From contig NZ_JACOFW010000033.1 in assembly GCF_014284305.1 (NCBI RefSeq), positions 1 to 36,943 of the forward strand: a stretch of DNA of 36,943 nt, in the 5' to 3' direction. The DNA is from Affinundibacterium seohonense. Its GTDB lineage: Bacteria; Pseudomonadota; Gammaproteobacteria; Burkholderiales; Burkholderiaceae_D. The notes below the pieces were generated by a model. That model ran no database searches. It was not told the origin of the DNA and saw nothing but the letters and a program-made list of their open reading frames with translations. Made by a program: the position numbers and the translations under genes. Of this stretch, positions 1-7,958 are shown piece by piece (position 1 is the stretch's first letter; each line of letters opens with the position of its first letter).

Positions 1-63
1 AACCAGTTGTTCCAAGGTGACCATTTCTAATTCGTGTTGGAAAGGTGTCGGTGTTTTTAGCAT
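1..63 (-). CDS. IS1182-like transposase, N-terminal 21 codons only
   Basis: The ATG is at 63-61 on the minus strand and the frame is open to the window edge. The peptide begins MLKTPTPFQHELEMV and continues TLEQLV, which resembles the N-terminus of IS1182-family DDE transposases as I remember them. The catalytic domain is outside the window, so activity cannot be judged. The copy at 36879 encodes the same 21 residues, with one synonymous change in a proline codon. Confidence 0.72.
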   Translation of the reverse strand, partial: MLKTPTPFQHELEMVTLEQLV

Positions 64-75
64 GCCGCTATTAAA

Positions 76-108
76 CCAAAAGGCCTCGCACTTGGCGAGG
101 CCTTTTGG
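76..108 (-). terminator. terminator-like hairpin in the IS leader (left copy)
   Basis: A perfect 14-bp stem (76-89 with 95-108) closes a 5-nt loop. In the transposase direction it runs AAAAGGCCTCGC, loop, GCGAGGCCTTTT, then GGTTTAAT, which is the form of an intrinsic terminator. It lies between the IS tip and the transposase ATG. There it would stop transcription entering from the neighbouring mrcA gene. Confidence 0.65.
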
Positions 109-125
109 GGTTTGTCAGCAGTCTG

Positions 126-152
126 AGCGAGATTTCTTCTCGCTATTTTTTT
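126..152. terminator. bidirectional terminator of mrcA, cut at its foot by the IS
   Basis: The stem AGCGAGA/TCTCGCT (126-132 with 138-144) has a 5-nt loop and is followed on the plus strand by ATTTTTTT (145-152). Read from mrcA on the minus strand, the A-tract and hairpin are present. The U-tract that should follow the hairpin is replaced at position 125 by the first base of the IS. Confidence 0.75.
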
Positions 153-167
153 AACCGCTTATTTTTC

Positions 168-2474
168 TTACTCGATAATGACTTCGTCAGCATTCAGATT
201 GCGTAACGCGGACCCGGGTGGATTTTCCACATAGAAGTAATCACCTTCTGCCTGAATAATACCATTGGGAATTGGGCGTTCCATAATCGGAACATCGCGT
301 AAGGCGCGCTGCATATAGCCGATCCAGATAGGCAATGCAAGTCCGCCACCAGTTTCGCGATTGCCAAGATTACGAGGCTGATCGTATCCCATCCACGCAA
401 CACCAACGATCTTCGCTTGATAGCCAGCGAACCACGCATCAATTGAGTCATTCGTGGTGCCAGTCTTGCCGGCAAGGTCAGGACGCTTCAGTGTCAAGGC
501 TTTAGTGGCCGTACCAAAACGCACAACATCACGCAGCATACTATCCATTAAAAAGGCATTACGTTCATCAATCACACGATTGGCTTCATCTTCGGCAGTG
601 TCTGGTTTTGCTTGTGAGATGACTTTGCCATCGGCATCGGTAATTTTCGCGATCAAGTAAGGATTGATTTTGTAGCCACCATTCGCGAACACGGCGTAAG
701 CACCAGCCATCTGCAATGGTGTCACTGCACCAGCGCCCAGAGCTAAAGTCAAATATGGCGGATTTTTTTCAGGTAAGAAGCCGAAGCGACTGGTGTATTC
801 TTGTCCGTATTTCGCACCAACTTTTTGCAGGATGCGAATGGAAATCATATTTTTAGATTTTGTTAAGCCTCTGCGCATCGACATCGGGCCTTCATATTTT
901 CCATCATAGTTTTTTGGCTCCCATGCTTGGCCGCCAGTTTGACCCGCATCGAAGCTAATCGGTGCATCATTGATAATGGTGAGCGGTGATAAGCCTTTTT
1001 CCAACGACGATGAATAAATAAAGGGTTTGAAACTTGATCCCGGCTGGCGCCAAGCTTGCGTAACGTGATTAAACTTATTTAAGTTATAGTCAAAACCACC
1101 CACTAGTGCTCGAATCGCACCATCGTGGGTATCTGCTGCGACAAAAGCCGACTGCACTTCGGGCATTTGAATGATGGACCAGTTCTTGCCATCAAGGATG
1201 ATGCGGATCACTGCGCCTCGCTGGATGCGCTTATTGGCCGGCGCATTTGATTTTAAACCTGCTGCAGCAAAGCTTAATCCTGGGCCTGTAATTTGTACTT
1301 CTTCACCATTTGATAATACGGCTTTCACAGATGTTGGACTTGCTTCCGTAACCATGGCGGCCAGAATATCATCGCTGTCGGGGTGATCTGCCAATTCCTT
1401 TTCTATGACTTCATCTGCTGCATCTTTATTCCGGGGTAATTCTACGATCGCTTCCGGACCCCGATAGCCGTGCCGACGCTCGTAGTCGAGCACGCCTTTG
1501 CGTAAAGATGCGTATGCAGTTTCTTGTTCTTCTTTGGTTATCGTGGTGTAGACATTAAAACCGCGGGTGTAGGTTTCTTCTTTAAATTGCTCGTACACCA
1601 ACTGGCGCGCCATTTCGGCAACATATTCTGCATGAATGCCAAATTCGGCACTATTGGTTTTGATGAGTAGCTTTTCTACTTTCGCTTGTTCAAATTGCGC
1701 TTCGGTGATGTAGCCCAATTGTTTCATGCGCTGCAAAATATACTGCTGACGAACCGTTGCCCGCTTTGGGTTCGCTACCGGATTATAGGCAGATGGCGCC
1801 TTTGGTAAACCAGCCAACATTGCTGCTTCCGCCACGGTAATGTCTTTTAATTTTTTACCAAAATAAATTTGTGCCGCAGACGAAAAGCCATAGGCACGTT
1901 GCCCTAAGTAAATTTGATTCATGTAAACCTCGAGAATTTGATCTTTGCTCAAATTTTGTTCGATTTTCCATGCCAATAAAATTTCATAAATTTTGCGTTT
2001 GACTGTTTGCTCTGTAGATAAGAAAAAATTCCTCGCTACTTGTTGGGTAATTGTTGATGCTCCTTGTTTATTTCCGCTGGTGAGATTGTTGACTGCGGCT
2101 CTGGTAATCCCAATGTAGTCAACCCCACCATGTTCATAAAAGCGATCATCTTCAATTGCTAGGACCGCTTTCTTCATTACTTCGGGAATGTCAGCAATGT
2201 GCACGACATTGCGGCGCTCTTCACCAAATTCGGCGATGAGTACATTGTCGGCAGAAAATACCCGCATTGGCATTTTGGGGCGATAACTGGTAATTGCATC
2301 AATTTCCGGCAAATTGGGATATGCCATGGTCACGGCAAACACCAAAATTAATACTCCAGTTATGAACAGTCCGAATAAAACTAAACAAATTTGCAAGAAA
2401 AGCCGTAATGCGGCATTCTTGGGCTTTGACTCATGTTGAACTGTGTTGATTGGCGGGTCGATGGGTGATGACAT
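168..2474 (-). CDS. mrcA: penicillin-binding protein 1A (bifunctional transglycosylase/transpeptidase)
   Basis: A class A penicillin-binding protein of 768 residues that polymerises and cross-links peptidoglycan on the periplasmic side of the inner membrane. A short cytoplasmic tail and one membrane helix (about residues 25-50) precede the GT51 domain, where EDDRFYEHGG holds the catalytic Glu108. The transpeptidase domain has all three penicilloyl motifs: SSFK at 480-483, SKN at 540-542 and KTGT at 670-673. An OB-like segment (about 310-430) lies between the two, as in PBP1A. The gene is divergent from pilM, a common arrangement in beta- and gammaproteobacteria. The start has no strong ribosome binding site, but the N-terminal helix fits this ATG. 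Confidence 0.96.
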   Translation of the reverse strand: MSSPIDPPINTVQHESKPKNAALRLFLQICLVLFGLFITGVLILVFAVTMAYPNLPEIDAITSYRPKMPMRVFSADNVLIAEFGEERRNVVHIADIPEVMKKAVLAIEDDRFYEHGGVDYIGITRAAVNNLTSGNKQGASTITQQVARNFFLSTEQTVKRKIYEILLAWKIEQNLSKDQILEVYMNQIYLGQRAYGFSSAAQIYFGKKLKDITVAEAAMLAGLPKAPSAYNPVANPKRATVRQQYILQRMKQLGYITEAQFEQAKVEKLLIKTNSAEFGIHAEYVAEMARQLVYEQFKEETYTRGFNVYTTITKEEQETAYASLRKGVLDYERRHGYRGPEAIVELPRNKDAADEVIEKELADHPDSDDILAAMVTEASPTSVKAVLSNGEEVQITGPGLSFAAAGLKSNAPANKRIQRGAVIRIILDGKNWSIIQMPEVQSAFVAADTHDGAIRALVGGFDYNLNKFNHVTQAWRQPGSSFKPFIYSSSLEKGLSPLTIINDAPISFDAGQTGGQAWEPKNYDGKYEGPMSMRRGLTKSKNMISIRILQKVGAKYGQEYTSRFGFLPEKNPPYLTLALGAGAVTPLQMAGAYAVFANGGYKINPYLIAKITDADGKVISQAKPDTAEDEANRVIDERNAFLMDSMLRDVVRFGTATKALTLKRPDLAGKTGTTNDSIDAWFAGYQAKIVGVAWMGYDQPRNLGNRETGGGLALPIWIGYMQRALRDVPIMERPIPNGIIQAEGDYFYVENPPGSALRNLNADEVIIE

Positions 2475-2527
2475 GGTGACTTCGAAGTATAAAGATCGGG
2501 AGAAATATATGCAGCTGATTGACGCGC

Positions 2528-2533
2528 ATTATA
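2528..2533 (-). promoter_or_regulatory. -10 element of the mrcA promoter
   Basis: The minus strand reads TATAAT, a perfect sigma-70 -10 box, about 54 nt upstream of the mrcA ATG. The -35 region 17-18 nt further upstream is only T-rich, so the promoter would be weak or depend on an activator. Confidence 0.45.
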
Positions 2534-2629
2534 ACTGCGACGAATCAACTATAAAAATTGCATTTCATCGTTTTTACTCTCTAAGTGGAGAATTGACAAC
2601 GTAAAAGCGCCGCTTTGCCTTGAAAATGC

Positions 2630-2659
2630 TTTACATTACACATCCCTTATTGCTAGGAT
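2630..2659 (+). promoter_or_regulatory. candidate promoter of the pilMNOPQ operon
   Basis: TTTACA (2630-2635) and TAGGAT (2654-2659) are separated by 18 nt, a fair sigma-70 match. This would start a transcript near 2666, leaving a leader of about 155 nt before pilM. Confidence 0.35.
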
Positions 2660-2821
2660 TTAACGTAAGCTAGTATGAGTGTCTGCTAAATCGCGGTTTT
2701 TAAAAGAAAAATTGAATTTCAAGCTTTTCTAAATTGTTTTTTTGTGGAAATTTTGCGCTAATGTTGAGCATAATTTTTGACACATTTGGCATCGAAAAAA
2801 TATTTATTTGAGGGGATATCC

Positions 2822-3901
2822 TTGGCTTTAGATCTCGCATCATTGCTTGGACAAAAAAATCCACCACTAGTGGGCTTGGATATCAGCACGTCAGACGTTA
2901 AGCTGGTGGAGCTCTCTCGTTCGGGCGAAAAAGATTTTAAATTAGAGCGTTGTGCTTCTGAGCCATTACCAAAAGGCGCAGTTGTTGATGGCAATATTGA
3001 AAACCTTGAACAGGTCTCAGATGCTATTTTGCGTGTGATTAAACGTAGCGGCACGAGCACACGAAATGTGGCCTTAGCGATGCCAGCTTCCTCGGTGATT
3101 ACAAAAAAAATGATTCTGCCTGGGAATTTGACCGAGCAAGCTTTAGAGTTTCAGGTCGAATCTGAAGCTAGTCAGTACATTCCATTTGCGATGGACGAAG
3201 TTAGTATCGACTTTTGTGTGGTCGGACCAACCGCAAACTCCGAAGAAGATGTCGACGTTTTGCTTGCAGCTTCACGCAAAGAGAAAATCGAAGATCGTGT
3301 TGCTGCCGCGCAAGCTGCGGGCTTGCAGGCTAAAGTGATGGACATAGAGTCGTATGCCGCGCGTGCTTCTGTTGAACGATTGATCGAAAAGCAGCCCAAC
3401 GCAGGACAAGACCAAATCTACGCATTATTTCAAATTGGTTCCAAAGTCACTTATATATCCATCTTGCTAAATGGGGATGTTATTTATGAACGTGATCAGC
3501 AGTTTGGGGGTAATCAATTAACGCAAGATATCGTACGTAATTACGGCCTGTCTTTTGACGAAGCTGAAACCAAGAAGCGTCAAGGTGATTTGCCTGACAG
3601 CTATGAAATGGAGCTGTTAGAACCATTTCTAGAGAACGCAGCGCTGGAAGTGACTAGGGCTATTCAATTTTTCTTTACTTCGACGCCATATACACGGATA
3701 GACCAAATTTATTTAGGAGGAGGTTGTTCGATGTTGCCAGGTTTGGTAGATATCGTTGCTGAACGAACGAAATTGTCGACTTCTGTCATTAGCCCTTTTA
3801 AGGGAATGGAGCTAGGTTCCAATATTAATGAAAAAGCATTGAGAAGCGATGCGCCTGCTTACTTGGTCGCTTGTGGTCTGGCGATGCGGAGGTACGGATA
3901 A
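2822..3901 (+). CDS. pilM: type IV pilus assembly protein PilM (TTG start)
   Basis: An actin-like ATPase fold protein of 359 residues that sits on the cytoplasmic face of the inner membrane, binds the PilN N-terminus and links the pilus motor to the alignment complex. The N-terminal segment PLVGLDISTSDVKLVELS is the actin-like phosphate-binding strand pair, and IYLGGGCSMLPGL near the C-terminus is the adenosine-binding loop. I place the start at TTG 2822, giving (M)ALDLASLLG as in other PilM proteins. GAGGGGA lies 5 nt upstream of it, whereas the in-frame ATG at 2777 has no ribosome binding site. The stop overlaps the pilN start as TAATG. Confidence 0.93.
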   Translation: MALDLASLLGQKNPPLVGLDISTSDVKLVELSRSGEKDFKLERCASEPLPKGAVVDGNIENLEQVSDAILRVIKRSGTSTRNVALAMPASSVITKKMILPGNLTEQALEFQVESEASQYIPFAMDEVSIDFCVVGPTANSEEDVDVLLAASRKEKIEDRVAAAQAAGLQAKVMDIESYAARASVERLIEKQPNAGQDQIYALFQIGSKVTYISILLNGDVIYERDQQFGGNQLTQDIVRNYGLSFDEAETKKRQGDLPDSYEMELLEPFLENAALEVTRAIQFFFTSTPYTRIDQIYLGGGCSMLPGLVDIVAERTKLSTSVISPFKGMELGSNINEKALRSDAPAYLVACGLAMRRYG

Positions 3902-4524
3902 TGATAAAAATCAATTTACTTCCACATCGGGAAGCCAGACGTAAAGAATTAAAAAGCCAGTTTTATTCATTGATGATGTTTGCTGGGCTGGCAGGGACTG
4001 CTGTCGTGATTCTCATCGGATTCATTTTTTCGTCTCAACTATCGGCGCAAACCGAGCGTAATGCATTTATAAAAAAAGAAAATGATGAGCTTGATTTGAA
4101 AATAAAAGAGGTTGCGAACCTTAAACAAGAAATCGATGCTTTGAAAGCACGCCAACAAGCGGTTGAAGATCTGCAGGGAGATCGTAATCAGCCGGTCTTT
4201 ATGATGAATGAACTGGTCAAACTAGCTCCAGAAGGATTGTATTTGACCCTAATTAAGCAGGAAGGGCAACGTATCTCCATTAAGGGGTATGCACAATCGC
4301 ATTCGACGGTGGGGATTTTTGTAACTGAGCTGAGTTCTTCAGAGTGGATGACAAAACCAGAAATTATTCAAAATAAGGCGGTTGGCCTAGGGCAGGGCAG
4401 GGATGCGAAGCGAGTGATCGAATTTGACCTCAATGTGGGAATTCGTCGGCCGCGTGAATTAGAGGCCGCTGCAAGTGCTGCGCAGCTTCCTGCGAACAAG
4501 CCCGCCAATGCAAAAATGCCTTAA
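3901..4524 (+). CDS. pilN: type IV pilus assembly protein PilN
   Basis: A bitopic inner-membrane protein of 207 residues in the PilMNOP alignment complex. It begins MIKINLLPHREARRK; the INLLP motif is the short cytoplasmic peptide that docks into PilM. A membrane helix follows (about residues 22-44), then a charged coiled coil (about 50-90) and a periplasmic ferredoxin-like domain that pairs with PilO. The ATG at 3901 overlaps the pilM stop, so translation is probably coupled. An upstream in-frame start at 3871 would add residues unlike the family and was not used. Confidence 0.93.
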   Translation: MIKINLLPHREARRKELKSQFYSLMMFAGLAGTAVVILIGFIFSSQLSAQTERNAFIKKENDELDLKIKEVANLKQEIDALKARQQAVEDLQGDRNQPVFMMNELVKLAPEGLYLTLIKQEGQRISIKGYAQSHSTVGIFVTELSSSEWMTKPEIIQNKAVGLGQGRDAKRVIEFDLNVGIRRPRELEAAASAAQLPANKPANAKMP

Positions 4525-4537
4525 CTAAGAGAATACT

Positions 4538-5203
4538 ATGTCAAATATTAAGGAAAAATTCGAAGCTATTTCTAGTCAGTTTCAAGACTTGAATGGTTTG
4601 CATCCAGGTCTTTGGCCTTTGGCGCCAAGGATCTTGTCGGCAATAGGCCTATTTGTTTTCGTATTGTTTGTCGGCTGGTGGTTTTACTGGAGTACACAAC
4701 TCGAAGAAATTGACCTTGGACAACAAGAAGAGCAAAAGTTGAAAGATACTTTTAAAGATAAAGTGCAAAAATCGATCAGCTTAGAAGCTCTAAAAGAACA
4801 ACGTAAGCTTGTCTTGCAATATGTGTCAAGGATGGAGAAGCAGTTACCGAGCACTGCTGAATATGCCGCCGTACTAGACGATATTAACTCGGCTGCAAAT
4901 GGACGTGGTTTAAGTATGGATATTTTTAAGCCAGCCGCGGCATCTATTAAAGACTATTATGCTGAGTTGCCTATTGAAATCCAAATGGTCGCCAATTATC
5001 ACGATATGGCACAATTTGTTGCAGATATTGCTAAACTTCCAAGGATCGTGACTTTAAACAACTTGACGTTAACAGTGAGCAAGGATGCTAAAAAGCCGGG
5101 AATTGTCATGGACGGCATTGCCAAGACCTATCGCTATCTTGATCCAGATGAAATTGCTTTGCAAGCAGCCGAGCGCAAGAAGGCTAAGGAGCTGAAGAAA
5201 TGA
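4538..5203 (+). CDS. pilO: type IV pilus assembly protein PilO
   Basis: An inner-membrane protein of 221 residues that heterodimerises with PilN. One membrane helix (about residues 32-52, with the aromatic run GWWFYW at its end) is followed by a Lys/Glu-rich coiled coil (about 58-100) and a periplasmic domain containing MEKQLPSTAEYAAVLDDI, typical of PilO. A short Lys-rich tail closes the protein. It lies 13 nt after pilN, with GAGAATACT as a weak ribosome binding site. Its stop overlaps the pilP start as ATGA. Confidence 0.92.
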   Translation: MSNIKEKFEAISSQFQDLNGLHPGLWPLAPRILSAIGLFVFVLFVGWWFYWSTQLEEIDLGQQEEQKLKDTFKDKVQKSISLEALKEQRKLVLQYVSRMEKQLPSTAEYAAVLDDINSAANGRGLSMDIFKPAAASIKDYYAELPIEIQMVANYHDMAQFVADIAKLPRIVTLNNLTLTVSKDAKKPGIVMDGIAKTYRYLDPDEIALQAAERKKAKELKK

Positions 5204-5733
5204 GGATGTTAGCTAAAATTTGTTTGATGCTCTTGGCTCTTTCGCTGAGTGCTTGTGGCGACAATGGTTTGAGTGAACTGCATGATTGGATGAATCAAGT
5301 CAAAAAAGAGGCCAGTGTCAGAGTAACTCCAGTCGCTGAACCAAAAGTTTTTATACCTGTTGCTTACAACGGCAAGGATCTAATCGACCCATTTGACCCT
5401 AGTAAATTGCTAGTCGTCTTTGCCCGCTTAAAAGCAGCAAATGACAACGGCCTAAAGCCAGACTTTGATCGTCCAAAAGAAGCCTTAGAAGGATACGCCT
5501 TGGATGGCATGAAAATGGTTGGATCTTTTGATAACCACAAAAGTTTGCAGGGATTGGTACAAATTGGTAAAGCAGTTTTCCCTGTCGTTGTTGGTGGTTA
5601 CATAGGACAAAACTTCGGAAAAGTCATTAGTATTAATGAAGCACGCATTGATTTGGTTGAGATTGTACAAGATGCTACAGGTGAATGGACCGAACGAAAA
5701 GCAAGCTTAGAATTGCAAGAGGCGAAAAAATGA
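5200..5733 (+). CDS. pilP: type IV pilus assembly lipoprotein PilP
   Basis: A lipoprotein of 177 residues anchored in the inner membrane that bridges PilN/PilO to the PilQ secretin. The signal peptide ends in the lipobox LSAC, with Cys19 as the lipidated residue. A flexible stretch (about 20-60) leads to the PilP beta domain, which contains DPFDPSKL and the segment LEGYALDGMKMVG typical of the family. The start overlaps the pilO stop and the end overlaps the pilQ start (ATGA), which suggests coupled translation through the operon. Confidence 0.92.
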   Translation: MRMLAKICLMLLALSLSACGDNGLSELHDWMNQVKKEASVRVTPVAEPKVFIPVAYNGKDLIDPFDPSKLLVVFARLKAANDNGLKPDFDRPKEALEGYALDGMKMVGSFDNHKSLQGLVQIGKAVFPVVVGGYIGQNFGKVISINEARIDLVEIVQDATGEWTERKASLELQEAKK

Positions 5734-7886
5734 ACAGACTGATTAATGTGGGTATGAGGGGCATCATGGGGATTAAGTATTTTTTGTTAGGCTTGATATT
5801 TTTAGGGAATTTTGCCCAGGCGCAAACTGCTAATACTATTGAATCCATCACTGCAAATCAGCAGGGTGCGAACATCATCGTCAAGATCAATTTTAAAGCA
5901 CCTTTGGTGAAGTCACCGGTCGCTTTTTCAATCACGAATCCTGCACGTATTGCTTTTGATTTTCCAAACACCGCGAACGGTACCGGCAAAAACACGGTTG
6001 ATATCGGCCTAGGTGAAGTCCGTAGTGTGAATTTGATTGAAGTCCCTGAGCGCGCCAGAATGGTATTTAATCTGAATCGTTCATTGAATTACGCTACGTT
6101 TATTGAAGGAAATGCTCTAATCGTCACAATCGATGGCTCTGGCGGTTTGGCCACACCTGTTAATGCAATTGGATTACCAGTAAATCAAAAAGACGTTGCA
6201 CAGTCGGTGAAACAATCGTTGAGAGACATTGACTTTCGTCGTGGAGCTGCAGGCGATGGAAGAGTTGTAGTTGATCTTCCTAGTAATCAAATCGCAATTG
6301 ATGCGCGTTTGCAGGGCCAGACGATTGTGGTTGATTTTATGCGCGTCAGCCTTCCCGATATTTTGAAGCGAACCTTGGATGTGGCTGACTATGGTTCACC
6401 TGTTCAAAAAATTACCACCACACGTCAAGGTGAAAATGTGCGCATGGTCATCGAGCCTAAAGGCTTGTGGGAGCACAGTGTTTATCAAAGCGATAGCCAA
6501 TTAGTGGTGGAAGTGAAGCCAATTAAAGAAGATCCCAATAAATTGACACAAGGAACTCAAGGATACAAAGGTGATCGCTTTGGTATGAACTTCCAAGATG
6601 TTGATGTCCGTGCCGTGCTGCAAATTTTGGCCGAACAAGGTGGCGTGAATATCATTGCTAGTGATTCTGTTAGCGGCAATATCACCATTCGACTCATCGA
6701 TACGCCCTGGGATCAGGCATTGGACATCGTGATGCAAATCAAAGGCCTTGATATGCGGAAGAATGGCAATGTGATTCTGATCGGGCCAAAAGATGAGTTG
6801 CTAACTAAGGAAAAGTTAGAGTTGGAGCAAAAAGCAGCGATTGCTGAATTGGAACCACTCAAGACAGAGTCATTCCAATTAAAATATCAAAAAGCAGAAA
6901 CCTTTCAAAAACTTTTTGGCACAGACAATTCTACGCAGAACCGGATGCTCTCGAAGCGCGGTAATGTCATGATTGAACCAAGAACGAATCAACTGTTTGT
7001 GACTGACATCGCTTCAAAAATTGAGGAAGTGCGTAAATTAATTCAGAAAACCGATATTGCGACTAAACAGGTCGTGATTGAAGCGCGTATCGTTGAAGCG
7101 GACAATAAATTTAGCCGCAATTTGGGCGCTAAATTGGGTTTTGCGGATTTACGTGGACTAAAAGGTGGCGATACTGGTTTTCAAATCTCCGGAAATCAAC
7201 GTGCTGCTCTCACGGGTAACTACTTGGGTGTAGGTGAACAAACTGGGCAGGCAAAAATTACCGAGAAAAGCTACATGCCGAATACTCAATTTGTGAATTT
7301 ACCCGCAGCCGGCATTGGTGGTCTCGACGCTGGTAGTCTTGCGGTAAGTTTGTTTTCTGCGGCGGCAAATCGCTTCTTGAATTTGGAATTATCTGCATTG
7401 GAAGCTGATGGCGACGGTAAAATCATCTCCAGTCCACGAGTGGTCACGGCCGATCAAACTCCCGCGCATATTGAACAAGGCCAAGAGATTCCATATCAAA
7501 TAGTTAGTTTGAGTGGTGGTACCGCGATATTTTTTAGAAAAGCAACCTTGAGTCTAGACGTCACTCCACAAATTACGCCAGATGGTACGATTATTCTTGC
7601 TGTTGATGTACATAAAGATAGTCGTGGTGAAGAAACCCGCGGTGGTCCGGTGATTAATACAAAGCAAGTCAAAACCAATGTGTTAGTAGAAAACGGTGGT
7701 ACCGTGGTACTTGGTGGTATTTACACCCAGGAAGAACGTGCTGATGTGACCAAAGTTCCTTTCCTTGGTGATATTCCTTTGTTTGGTAATTTGTTTAAAT
7801 CTACCGGCAAAACTAACAATAAGACCGAATTGTTGATATTCATTACGCCAAAAGTGCAATTAACAGGTACATTCGCAAATCAGTAA
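5730..7886 (+). CDS. pilQ: type IV pilus secretin PilQ
   Basis: An outer-membrane secretin of 718 residues forming the pore through which the pilus emerges. A signal peptide ends near FAQAQ. Two AMIN peptidoglycan-binding domains follow (roughly residues 30-115 and 155-255), then an STN/N0 domain (about 275-350), an N1 domain (about 370-450) and the secretin domain with the C-terminal signature VPFLGDIPLFGNLFKS. I use the ATG at 5730, which overlaps the pilP stop and has GAGG 8 nt upstream, rather than the in-frame ATG at 5685 inside pilP. All domains appear intact. Confidence 0.94.
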   Translation: MNRLINVGMRGIMGIKYFLLGLIFLGNFAQAQTANTIESITANQQGANIIVKINFKAPLVKSPVAFSITNPARIAFDFPNTANGTGKNTVDIGLGEVRSVNLIEVPERARMVFNLNRSLNYATFIEGNALIVTIDGSGGLATPVNAIGLPVNQKDVAQSVKQSLRDIDFRRGAAGDGRVVVDLPSNQIAIDARLQGQTIVVDFMRVSLPDILKRTLDVADYGSPVQKITTTRQGENVRMVIEPKGLWEHSVYQSDSQLVVEVKPIKEDPNKLTQGTQGYKGDRFGMNFQDVDVRAVLQILAEQGGVNIIASDSVSGNITIRLIDTPWDQALDIVMQIKGLDMRKNGNVILIGPKDELLTKEKLELEQKAAIAELEPLKTESFQLKYQKAETFQKLFGTDNSTQNRMLSKRGNVMIEPRTNQLFVTDIASKIEEVRKLIQKTDIATKQVVIEARIVEADNKFSRNLGAKLGFADLRGLKGGDTGFQISGNQRAALTGNYLGVGEQTGQAKITEKSYMPNTQFVNLPAAGIGGLDAGSLAVSLFSAAANRFLNLELSALEADGDGKIISSPRVVTADQTPAHIEQGQEIPYQIVSLSGGTAIFFRKATLSLDVTPQITPDGTIILAVDVHKDSRGEETRGGPVINTKQVKTNVLVENGGTVVLGGIYTQEERADVTKVPFLGDIPLFGNLFKSTGKTNNKTELLIFITPKVQLTGTFANQ

Positions 7887-7907
7887 GCATAGTTTTTAGT
7901 AAGATTT

Positions 7908-7938
7908 TTGATTCTTGTACAGGTGGTTTCTGTATAAA
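7908..7938 (+). promoter_or_regulatory. possible promoter between pilQ and the repeat lipoprotein
   Basis: TTGATT (7908-7913) and TATAAA (7933-7938) are 19 nt apart, a good -10 with a long spacer. It could give the lipoprotein its own transcript independent of pilM-Q. No terminator hairpin was seen in the 72-bp gap. Confidence 0.3.
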
Positions 7939-7958
7939 TTTATATTGATAGGTGTTAC

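Larger units (their letters stand above)
1..125 (-). mobile_element. 5' end of an IS1182-like insertion sequence, left copy, cut by window edge
   Basis: These 125 bases are the reverse complement of positions 36817-36941 with one difference (C at 49 against C at 36893, where G would match). The outer tip reads CAGACTGCTGACAAACCCC on the minus strand. Inside it lie a 14-bp hairpin and the first codons of a transposase. The element continues beyond position 1, so its other end, full length and target duplication cannot be seen. The family is assigned from the transposase N-terminus only. Confidence 0.8.
2475..2821. other. divergent mrcA/pilM intergenic region (347 bp)
   Basis: No gene is seen here. 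It holds a perfect -10 for mrcA on the minus strand (2528-2533), a candidate pil promoter on the plus strand (2630-2659) and a long pilM leader of about 150 nt. The stretch 2695-2760 is A/T-rich. No known operator was recognised. Confidence 0.6.

Noticed and set aside
2744..2758. Sigma-54-like promoter before pilM
   Set aside because: GG (2746-2747) and GC (2755-2756) are only 7 nt apart; the -24/-12 elements need 10.
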